Assembly (NCBI GenBank): GCA_019856515.1
Contig: CP082230.1
Location: forward strand, 2,604,001 to 2,668,000
DNA: 64,000 nucleotides
Reading direction: 5' to 3'
DNA from: Prolixibacteraceae bacterium
GTDB lineage: Bacteria; Bacteroidota; Bacteroidia; Bacteroidales; Prolixibacteraceae
Numbering within the stretch: the first letter of the stretch is position 1; the number at the start of each line of letters is the position of its first letter. Positions 55,313 to 64,000 of the stretch are shown piece after piece. The position numbers and the translations under genes are program-made. The notes under the pieces were generated by a model, which was given only the letters and a program-made list of their open reading frames with translations, was not told where the DNA came from and made no database searches.

Positions 55313-58300
55313 CTAAAATTGAATATTACAACCAAAAGTTACAGTGGTTGCTTTGGGAAATGAGTTCCAATCCACACCTTGTCTCGTTCCATCAAAAGAG
55401 AAACTATTTACCTCAGGATCATATCCTTTATAGTCTGTCCATATGGCAAGGTTATTTCCTGTAACATAAAATTTTAACGAAGAGGTGTGTAGTTTGTTAC
55501 AAATTCCTTTAGGAAGTGTATACGAGAGTGTGACATTTGAAAGCCTTACAAAACTTCCGTCTTCTATATATCGATCTGTTATATCAGTAATCTCTGACGA
55601 ACCTATTTTAGGATAAAGTGAAGATGGAGTATCTACTCTCCATGCATTTTGGTAAACATCCGTTCGTATGTTCCTTGAACTAGAAGGACTCTCTTCTAAA
55701 TAAAGACCTGAATTCAATATGTCTTGACCAATAGTTCCATTTAATGCTACGGATAGATCGAATCCTTTAAAAGAGACAGATGCATTAAGACCAAAAGAGA
55801 AATCGGGATTTGGGTTGCCAATAAATGTCTTGTCATTGACATCAACGACGCCATCACCATTGACATCAACAAACTTGATATCTCCCACTTCTGCTCTACC
55901 TGAATTCTTGTATTCAATGGTCTGCTCTTTTCCATCTTTTACTATTGTGATATCGGATTGCTCTTGAATAATACCATCCGTTTTATACCCCCAAAATAGT
56001 GCTTGCTCTCTTCCCACAGCGAAGATATTTGCTGGCATGGCAAAGTAGTTTCCATTTCCGATAGAGCTTCCTAAAAATGCTTCGAGTTGATGTGCTCCAA
56101 ATTGGGCTGTATTGAAACCTAAATCCATTACCTCACTTCGGTTCACAGTTAAATTACCTCCGAATCTTAGCTTCACTGCCTTATCAATTAACACAGTATT
56201 TATGTTGAGTTCTAGACCTCGGTTCTCCAGTGATCCTTGGTTTATTAACATTATACCAAAACCTGTAGAGGTAGGAACTTGCTTTTGATTTAAAAGTTCT
56301 TTAGTTAATTTACTATATACATCAATCGATCCTGATATACGATTTTCAAAAAGTCCGAAGTCTAAACCGAAATTAATTGATTCTGATGTTTCCCAAGTAA
56401 TATCTGGATTTGCTAGATTGTTAACACCTACCCCAACTAATTTACCATCGTTGATATCCGAATAGGTAAAGTTCGTTCCTGTATAGTTTGGAATCGTAGA
56501 ATATGGTGCGATACTTTGGTTACCTGTACGTCCCCACCCTGCACGTAGTTTTAATAAATACAATGCATCTACTTGTTTTAAGAAACGTTCTTCACTTAGC
56601 TTCCATGCAAAAGAGGTCGAAGGAAAATATCCCCATCTATGATTTGGAAATTTACTTGATCCATCAGCTCTGAAATTTGTTGTAAGGATGTACTTTCCAT
56701 CAAAGAAATAGAAGTTCATTCGTCCCAAATACGACTGCAATTGGAAGTCACGCTGTAATGGAGTTAATGCGACAACCGTATTGGCAAGATGAATTCCTTT
56801 CGCTCTAAGCACCTGTGAATCGAATCCCAAACCTTTCTCTAACTTGTTCAATGAGGTGTACTTATCTAGAGACGTTCCTATAACCCCTGAGATACGGAAA
56901 TTGTTAGTAAAGCTTTTATTGAAATTAATCAAATTCTCAATAGTATAATTGGTAGATAGTAGATTTGAGTTTGCAGCCAATCCATTGTTTGCGAACCCCT
57001 GGAATAGCCCTAAACCAAACCAACGACTTCTCTCCTTACTTCTATAATTCCCACCAGTTCTGAAGGAGTAACTTAACCCTTTTGCTAATTTGTACTTAAT
57101 ATTCAGACCTAATTGCATGGCATATTCATTACTTAGGTCATCGTAATCGTCTATCCAATCTTTTACGGATGATCTTCCTGTGATATTTTCAAACTCATCA
57201 GATTCTGTAAAATATGGTCTTTGATTCACTGCTGCACGAGTTGAGCTTCCTGTGATCCCACCGTTTAAATCACCACTTTGCATCATTGTGTTTCTACGGA
57301 TATTACCACTCATTGTTAAAGCCATAGATAATTTCTCCGAAAGATTGGAGTTAAGGTTGACTCTCATGTTACTCTGCTGAAGTGATGAACCTTTTACAAT
57401 ACCTTCGATATCCTTATGTCCAAAAGAGACAAAGTAGTCAAGTCCTTTGATTCCTCCACTTGCACTGATACTATAGTTTTGAGATACTCCTGTTTGATAG
57501 AGTTCATCTTGCCAATTACGTGGCTGATAAAGAGCATAAGTGGTTGGATCCTTTGGATCATAAACCCCCATTGATGATCCCGCCATATTAATACGATGGA
57601 CATTTCCATCAGGTTGAACAATAAAATCTTCTGTACCTAAGAATTCATTCTGATATGCTGCGTATGACTTTAAATCAAGTACATCTATTTTTTTTGAGAC
57701 ATTAGATATACCTGTACTCGCTTGGAAATTTATTTTCGCTTTTCCTTTTTTTCCCTTTTTTGTTGTGATCAAAATCACCCCATTTGCACCTCTTGATCCA
57801 TAAATAGCTGTTGCGGATGCATCTTTCAGTACTTGTATATCTTCGATGTCGTTTGGATCAATATTACTTAAAGCATTTTGCACAGTTTGGTAATCATAAC
57901 TCCCAATCGCATTTCCTTCATTCTGAGCTGCTGAAGCAAGAGGTATATTATCAACAACATAAAGTGGTTGATTGTCCCCCCTTAGGGATCCTGCTCCTCG
58001 GATAATAACACTTTCAGCTGCACCAGGAGTACCACCATTACTTTGAACTTGTACTCCAGATAGTTTTCCTTTTAACATACCGTCAACAGATGAGAAAGAG
58101 AGTCCTTCACCCTCTTTTGGACTTAAGGAGCTTACAGAACCTGTTAAATCACTTTTTTTAGCAGAACCATATCCTACAACGACAATCTCTTCAATCTGTT
58201 TCTGATCACTTTCCATTACAACTTTAAAGGTGGACTTTGATCCAACAACAATTTCTTGTTGCTTCATTCCAATATAGCGAATGACAATCACCTCAGTAGC

Positions 58301-58804
58301 ATCACGTATTTGTAATCTGAATTGACCTTCTACATCAGTTATAACCCCATTGTTGGTGCCTTTGACCATCACTGTGACACCCACCATCGTTTCGCCATTC
58401 TCATCATATACAACTCCACTAATCGTATGCTCTTTTGAAGTATCGCTAGCTCTCTTTATGATCATCACATCATTCTCTGTTACCTTATAAACGAGTGATG
58501 TACCATCAAGAATTTCTGATAAAATATTATTTATTGTACTCTCTCCTTCGTATGACACCCGATGAAAATTGGAAACATCTTCGGCATTATAGTAGAAGTT
58601 TAAAGAGCTCGTCTTTTCCATCGTCTTTAAAGCATCCTCGACAAGAATATCTCTAAAAGCAACTTTAATGATATTGTCACTTGCTCGAAGATTGGATGTA
58701 AATAGGATCATTAAAATGAAGAAAAGAATATTACTCTTTCTCCTTTGAATACTCCACGCATAAACATTTGCAGATGTTTCACGTAGACTCGACATTTTTT
58801 TCAT
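55313..58804 (-). CDS. susC: SusC/RagA TonB-dependent transporter with STN domain
   Basis: 1163 residues, outer-membrane glycan importer. A signal region (about 25-42) is followed by a secretin/TonB short N-terminal (STN) domain at about 45-115, which contacts the FecR anti-sigma factor. A carboxypeptidase-regulatory-like beta domain (HTISGVVYDENGETMVGVTV, about 126-205), TonB-box-like IEEIVVVGYGS, plug domain with ILKDASATAIYGSRGANGVILITTKKG, and a 22-strand barrel complete it. The STN domain and the FecR/sigma genes upstream show trans-envelope induction by the substrate. Confidence 0.95.
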   Translation of the reverse strand: MKKMSSLRETSANVYAWSIQRRKSNILFFILMILFTSNLRASDNIIKVAFRDILVEDALKTMEKTSSLNFYYNAEDVSNFHRVSYEGESTINNILSEILDGTSLVYKVTENDVMIIKRASDTSKEHTISGVVYDENGETMVGVTVMVKGTNNGVITDVEGQFRLQIRDATEVIVIRYIGMKQQEIVVGSKSTFKVVMESDQKQIEEIVVVGYGSAKKSDLTGSVSSLSPKEGEGLSFSSVDGMLKGKLSGVQVQSNGGTPGAAESVIIRGAGSLRGDNQPLYVVDNIPLASAAQNEGNAIGSYDYQTVQNALSNIDPNDIEDIQVLKDASATAIYGSRGANGVILITTKKGKKGKAKINFQASTGISNVSKKIDVLDLKSYAAYQNEFLGTEDFIVQPDGNVHRINMAGSSMGVYDPKDPTTYALYQPRNWQDELYQTGVSQNYSISASGGIKGLDYFVSFGHKDIEGIVKGSSLQQSNMRVNLNSNLSEKLSMALTMSGNIRRNTMMQSGDLNGGITGSSTRAAVNQRPYFTESDEFENITGRSSVKDWIDDYDDLSNEYAMQLGLNIKYKLAKGLSYSFRTGGNYRSKERSRWFGLGLFQGFANNGLAANSNLLSTNYTIENLINFNKSFTNNFRISGVIGTSLDKYTSLNKLEKGLGFDSQVLRAKGIHLANTVVALTPLQRDFQLQSYLGRMNFYFFDGKYILTTNFRADGSSKFPNHRWGYFPSTSFAWKLSEERFLKQVDALYLLKLRAGWGRTGNQSIAPYSTIPNYTGTNFTYSDINDGKLVGVGVNNLANPDITWETSESINFGLDFGLFENRISGSIDVYSKLTKELLNQKQVPTSTGFGIMLINQGSLENRGLELNINTVLIDKAVKLRFGGNLTVNRSEVMDLGFNTAQFGAHQLEAFLGSSIGNGNYFAMPANIFAVGREQALFWGYKTDGIIQEQSDITIVKDGKEQTIEYKNSGRAEVGDIKFVDVNGDGVVDVNDKTFIGNPNPDFSFGLNASVSFKGFDLSVALNGTIGQDILNSGLYLEESPSSSRNIRTDVYQNAWRVDTPSSLYPKIGSSEITDITDRYIEDGSFVRLSNVTLSYTLPKGICNKLHTSSLKFYVTGNNLAIWTDYKGYDPEVNSFSFDGTRQGVDWNSFPKATTVTFGCNIQF

Positions 58805-58877
58805 AAATTTGTGTGAGTTTTATTAAGTGTGATAGTATTATATATTATCATCTAATTGGGTGTTGTTGCAGCAACAC

Positions 58878-59855
58878 TCAATTCTGATTTTCTTTTAATT
58901 GTATCCTATATCCGATTCTTCCAGAAGTTTTTATTGGGATAAAATGAACTGGTAGTACATTCTCCAAAATATTTATAAACGACTGTAGGCCTCTTTCATG
59001 ATTAAGGGATCCCGTAAAAGACACATTGGGAAGATTCGTACTTCCTCTATCAATTTCTATATCATACCAAGACTCCATTACACATAGAATATTTTCCAAA
59101 GTGCTACGATCAAAATGGTAGATACCGTTCATCCACTTATTATAGGCACCTTTAGAGATTGGTTCTAAACTAATAGTATTGGCTTCTATATCATAGATAA
59201 TTTTCTCTGATGGCTTCATCCGTATGGAGCGACCTTTTATATGGAGTTTTATACTTCCTTCCTCTAATACCGTTTCTATGATATTATCCGTTGGATAGGC
59301 TCTAACGTTGAATTGTGTTCCTAAAACTTCAACAGTTTGATCTCCACTCGAGACTAAAAAAGGATGGGATTTATCTTTATGTACATTGAAAAAAGCCTCT
59401 CCTTTCATCTGAACAAGCCTTTTTCCATCGTTATATTTATAAGCTAAAGTTCCTCCTGCATTAAGCCATACATGTGTAGAATCAGGAAGAATACACTCTA
59501 ATATATCTTTATTATCTGCATAATATATTTTTGACTGATCGTAAGGGCTCTTTTGCAATATTATTGATGCGACTAAACCCAAGATAAAAATAACTGATGC
59601 TGCTGCACTATATCTGAGGAATTTCCTTACACGTAACCTATTTCTATGTCTTTTTATGGAAAGTAATACCTTTACATCCTTATGATATGATTGGGTATCA
59701 AAGCTACAAGACATAGTATCCTGGAAATCCTTCTCTCTGAAAAAATCACAACGAAAGATCTCATCACTCTTGAGGCGATTCCGTATCTGACGTAGTTCTT
59801 CTTCATTAATCTCATTAGTTCTATATAATCTTACAATATCTTCAATACTTGACAT
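58878..59855 (-). CDS. FecR-family anti-sigma factor
   Basis: 325 residues. A cytoplasmic N-terminal sigma-binding part (1-80) is followed by one TM helix (about 82-102, AAASVIFILGLVASIIL) and a periplasmic FecR domain. That domain contains LPDSTHVWLNAGGTLAYKY, VQMKGEAFFNVHKD and VEVLGTQFNVRAYP. It relays the SusC STN signal to the sigma factor encoded 61 bp upstream. Confidence 0.94.
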   Translation of the reverse strand: MSSIEDIVRLYRTNEINEEELRQIRNRLKSDEIFRCDFFREKDFQDTMSCSFDTQSYHKDVKVLLSIKRHRNRLRVRKFLRYSAAASVIFILGLVASIILQKSPYDQSKIYYADNKDILECILPDSTHVWLNAGGTLAYKYNDGKRLVQMKGEAFFNVHKDKSHPFLVSSGDQTVEVLGTQFNVRAYPTDNIIETVLEEGSIKLHIKGRSIRMKPSEKIIYDIEANTISLEPISKGAYNKWMNGIYHFDRSTLENILCVMESWYDIEIDRGSTNLPNVSFTGSLNHERGLQSFINILENVLPVHFIPIKTSGRIGYRIQLKENQN

Positions 59856-59916
59856 ACCATCATTTTGTTGGTGAGTATATAAGAAATACAGGTATATATC
59901 TAAAAACCCTACCTTA

Positions 59917-60459
59917 TCATTGATTTTTTTTTATCAATAAACAAATTAAGTCTCTGTACTTCATCAAATCATCTCTTAATAGTTGTCTTGCTCGATGTAG
60001 ATGTTTTTCTACTGTCTTTATTGATATTCCTAAAATAATAGCAATTTCCTTATTCTTTAACATCTCCTTTTCTTTCAGTAGTAATACTTCCTTGCACTTC
60101 CCAGGAAGATCTTGCACCTTCTGTTCTAGCCTTTTAATTAGGTTTTGTTCTATCAAACTTTGCTCTTGTCTATCCATAAAGGAAACCTCTTCAAGCTCTA
60201 TTTCATGGCGTAATTGATCAGCATGTCTTCCTTGAACACTCTTATGTTCAAGATGATTCAAACACCTATTCTTTACTGAAAGAAATAAATATGATTTTAT
60301 AGTAGAGGGGTCTAATTGCTTATTTTGGTCGATAAGTGTTACAAAAACATCTTGAATAATATCATAGGCACTGTCTTTATCAACAAATTTCTGCGCATAA
60401 TAAAATAGTCGCCGTGAAAAAGACTCATATAATTCCGAATAGTTAGTTGTTGTGTTCAA
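59917..60459 (-). CDS. ECF sigma factor, SusC/FecR-linked
   Basis: 180 residues. Sigma region 2 (about 10-75, with YDIIQDVFVTLID and FLSVKNRCLNHLEHK) and region 4 (about 115-165, LPGKCKEVLLLKEKEMLKNKEIAIILGISIKTVEKHLHRARQLL) are complete. It is released by FecR on substrate signal and should transcribe the PUL. It lies 135 bp past the last 5S-like gene of the rRNA operon on the same strand. Confidence 0.94.
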   Translation of the reverse strand: MNTTTNYSELYESFSRRLFYYAQKFVDKDSAYDIIQDVFVTLIDQNKQLDPSTIKSYLFLSVKNRCLNHLEHKSVQGRHADQLRHEIELEEVSFMDRQEQSLIEQNLIKRLEQKVQDLPGKCKEVLLLKEKEMLKNKEIAIILGISIKTVEKHLHRARQLLRDDLMKYRDLICLLIKKNQ

Positions 60460-60554
60460 AATATTATGTGTTGGTTATGGCTTCGTAAATTAATCAACAA
60501 CTTTTTCTATTAAAAGAAATAGAGAGTTTTTTTATCATAAGAATATATTGACAT

Positions 60555-60588
60555 AAAACCGACTCTTTTAACAAGAATCGGTTCTCTG
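60555..60588 (-). terminator. Terminator after 5S-like copy A
   Basis: ACCGACTCTT/AAGAATCGGT stem (60558-60582). Only four T follow on the minus strand, so it is weaker than those of the other units. Confidence 0.6.
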
Positions 60589-60593
60589 TAAAA

Positions 60594-60706
60594 TGGCGGC
60601 GACCTACTCTCGCCCATATCTGCAGTAGCCTCAGCGCGGTAGGGCTTAACTTCTCTGTTCCCAAAGGGCAATGATGTCGGGAAGAGGTCCCTCTTGCCAT
60701 AATGGA
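60594..60706 (-). rRNA. Divergent 5S-like copy A
   Basis: The 3' half (AACAGAGAAGTTAAGCCCTACCGCGC onward to GTAGGTCGCCGCC) matches the true 5S at 62233. The loop C/helix III region carries a 13-nt longer replacement and the 5' end differs, which should damage helix I. Probably a pseudogene or a specialised 5S-like RNA. Confidence 0.6.
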
Positions 60707-60761
60707 GACACTACATTAAGATATAGTCCATATACATTATTATTACAAAGAGTATAGACAC

Positions 60762-60794
60762 AAAAAAACCGACTCTTTAATAAGAATCGGTTCT
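60762..60794 (-). terminator. Terminator after 5S-like copy B
   Basis: Stem ACCGACTCTT/AAGAATCGGT with seven T on the minus strand. Confidence 0.75.
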
Positions 60795-60802
60795 CTGTAA
60801 AA

Positions 60803-60914
60803 CGGCGGCGACCTACTCTCACCCATATCTGCAGTAGCCTCAGCGCAGTAGGGCTTAACTTCTCTGTTCCCAAAGGGCAATGATGTCGGGAAGAGGTTCC
60901 TCTTGCCATAATGG
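60803..60914 (-). rRNA. Divergent 5S-like copy B
   Basis: Same altered 5' half as copy A, with a few point differences. Period to copy A is about 209 bp. Confidence 0.6.
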
Positions 60915-60969
60915 AGACACACATTAAGATATAGTCCATATACATTGTTATCACAAAAAGTATAGACGC

Positions 60970-61004
60970 AAAAAAACCGACTCTTTAACAAAAATTGGTT
61001 CTCT
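60970..61004 (-). terminator. Terminator after 5S-like copy C
   Basis: Same hairpin with changes in one arm (AAAAATTGGT), so weaker pairing. Confidence 0.55.
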
Positions 61005-61010
61005 GTAAAA

Positions 61011-61122
61011 CAACGGCGACCTACTCTCCCACATCTCTGCAGTAGCCTCAGCGCGGTAGGGCTTAACTTCTCTGTTCCCAAAGGGCAATGATGTCGGAAA
61101 GAGGTTCCTCTTCCCATAATGG
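61011..61122 (-). rRNA. Divergent 5S-like copy C
   Basis: Same class as A and B, but its 3' half is closer to the true 5S (the CCCACATCTCTGCAGTA block on the plus strand). Confidence 0.6.
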
Positions 61123-61177
61123 ATACACAATAATTTCCATAGTTCATCTATAGCATTATTCACAAAAAGTATAGACG

Positions 61178-62191
61178 ATCGGGTAGATGGCTGGAAGATA
61201 TTTAATCTTCCAGTACACCTCCCACACCACCGTACGTACGGGTCTCGTATACGGCGACTCCCTAAATCACGACTTTACTTTCTGATAATAATCACTTAGC
61301 GTAATATAGCCTGCCTTCTCCAAATTCTTATTCGTTATAGTCGTTTGTAGAATTGGACTCTTTGAAATGAAATGCGCCAATACTTTTTCCTCGTATTAGC
61401 ATATTCATACGCTTTGCTCTTCAAAACTCCGATCAAATATGCCGCATGAAATAATGATAATTCGCCATCGGGTTAACACTTACCTTTTCGTAGTTCTGTT
61501 ATTAAAACTTTTCGATGAAATCTGAGATAATCTTTTAAGGATTCCACCTGCATCTCATCAACTCCATGACTCCCTTTATTTCGATAAACCTGTAAATAAG
61601 CCTTATTTAGGTTATCTGATTCTAGGACTCGTTCTAATAAATTATCTGTTGTAATGGTCGTTTTCATAATGGCTTCAGTTATCCCATTGAAAGTGTGCGC
61701 TCTTGAGTTATTATCGAGTTCCGCTCTACCTTCACTCAAGTAGCTATCTTCCGATATTTTCTGCATTGATCCCTTCATTAGGTAACAGTCTGTATTATGA
61801 ACAATTTAAGATTCAGTCCTTCCTGTAAAGTGGATACAGTACTATGACCTCGGCTGACTTCTCACAGTTAACTTTTTGTGAATGGACAGGAAAAAAAATA
61901 CACTGTATCCATCTGTGAGACCTCCCATGGTAAGGAAATTAACTTTCACTCCATCTATCCGCCACATCTACGGTATAAACTCCGTGTAGAATTCGGACTT
62001 CACTTTGTTTGGCAAGCTTATCCAGTTATATACCGCCTAATGAGATTCGTATACCTCGGATCAGAGTTTTGCATACGGCTTCCTTCAGGTTATACCTCAC
62101 GATAAGCACCCTTGCCTTCTGCTAGGTGGTTGGCTCTACAAACCTCCACTACGGACTTGCACCGATTAGTTAATTTACATGCATGGCACAC
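61178..62191 (-). mobile_element. Degraded group II intron
   Basis: 1014 bp. The minus-strand 5' end is GTGTGCC at 62191 and the 3' end is ...ACCCGAT at 61178. Domain V-like CCGTATACGAGACCCGTACG/TACGG is at about 61225-61257, and domain VI hairpin TGGAAGAT...ATCTTCCA at about 61191-61213. Comparison with the neighbouring uninterrupted repeat units shows a clean insertion between tatagacg and caaaaaaaccgac, just past a 5S terminator stem. The internal ORF is deleted and frameshifted, so the element cannot move by itself. Confidence 0.85.
61267..61778 (-). pseudogene. Group II intron reverse transcriptase/maturase remnant
   Basis: The first 101 residues (61778-61473) match the RT N-terminus (LLERVLESDNLNKAYLQVYRNKGSHGVDEMQV...LITELRKGK). 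A stop then follows, and the catalytic RT blocks including YxDD are missing. Downstream, in other frames, the C-terminal maturase end is recognisable (LKSKAYEYANTRKKYWRIS, then SPILQTTITNKNLEKAGYI) to the stop at 61267. So about 300 residues are deleted, with a frameshift. Confidence 0.85.
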
Positions 62192-62192
62192 C

Positions 62193-62226
62193 AAAAAAAC
62201 CGACTCTTTAATAAGAATCGGTTCTC
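62193..62226 (-). terminator. Terminator after true 5S rRNA
   Basis: Stem ACCGACTCTT/AAGAATCGGT, seven T on the minus strand. The group II intron begins immediately after the T-tract. Confidence 0.8.
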
Positions 62227-62232
62227 TGTAAA

Positions 62233-62340
<108 letters not shown>

Positions 62341-62469
62341 AAATTGTTAATACGGTTATTTATATCTGACTTAATGTTACAATCTAACATATATCAGCAT
62401 ACATAGTTCAATATATCTTTTTGACATGCTCCTGGAAAAAGTAATCTAAATACAACTAATCTTTTATTC

Positions 62470-64000
<1,531 letters not shown>

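Noticed and set aside
60494..61163. Family of similar small ORFs (MARGTSSRHHCPLGTEK...)
   Set aside because: They are translations of the 5S-like repeats and their spacers; the repetition comes from the RNA genes.
61878..62105. 75-residue plus-strand ORF in the intron
   Set aside because: Antisense to intron RNA domains; no protein family resemblance.

Overview
The window is chromosomal DNA from a member of the Bacteroidota, most likely the marine Bacteroidales/Marinilabiliales side. Support: AT-rich sequence, type IX secretion/gliding genes (porV, porU, gldJ, gldN), a SusC/SusD locus with an ECF sigma/FecR pair, NamZ (DUF1343), DUF4199, and several promoters of the Bacteroidetes form TTTG-N19-TAnnTTTG. 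Genus and species cannot be read from the sequence alone.

Layout. 0-5.7 kb: a cut-off lipoprotein gene, lon, rpmE2, a GNAT-like gene and an AlkD-like gene, all on the minus strand. 6.0-7.5 kb: two tRNA clusters (three His; Ser-Trp-Met-Met) around a tiny orphan T9SS-sorting-domain-like ORF. 7.6-13.4 kb: an RND efflux operon (adaptor, pump, outer-membrane factor). 13.4-14.9 kb: GT2 and DUF4199. 15.1-17.0 kb: the SRP RNA gene followed by a 16-gene tRNA array that looks like repeated copies of a Thr-Tyr-Gly-Thr block. 17.2-25.5 kb: ispF, porV and porU facing gldJ and murF. 26.1-34.5 kb: cca, then a minus-strand set (EEP nuclease, beta-helix lipoprotein, namZ) divergent from a GH3-like/serine-hydrolase fusion. 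35-38 kb: mutS, Gly-Leu-Gly tRNAs and an isolated gldN. 39.6-44.8 kb: a NagB-deacetylase fusion and its probable LacI regulator with two identical palindromic operators, then pyrC and a lipoprotein gene. 44.8-45.8 kb: a 1 kb non-coding stretch with extreme C-over-G skew and a roughly 280 bp inverted repeat built on an 11-bp tandem unit. 45.8-47.8 kb: an arsenic operon. 48.0-60.5 kb: a polysaccharide utilization locus (sigma, FecR, SusC, SusD, GH18, sulfatase, GH20). 60.5-64 kb: the 3' end of a minus-strand rRNA operon with a normal 5S gene, three divergent 5S-like copies and a decayed group II intron.

How genes work together. The PUL encodes sensing and control (sigma/FecR/STN-SusC), uptake (SusC/SusD), an endo-acting GH18 with a type IX sorting domain, and exo-acting sulfatase and GH20. 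This fits breakdown of a sulfated, GlcNAc-containing glycan. The NagB fusion could feed GlcN-6-P into glycolysis. PorV, PorU and GldJ/GldN are parts of the machinery that would export the GH18 protein. The namZ and GH3-like genes point to peptidoglycan fragment turnover.

The most unusual items are: the inverted-repeat element at 45.38-45.66 kb; the divergent 5S array with an intron placed just past a terminator hairpin, with uninterrupted sites beside it for comparison; the Gly tRNAs with an apparent A19-U56 swap for the G19-C56 tertiary pair, plus a Gly tRNA with anticodon ACC; and the paired LacI-type operators.
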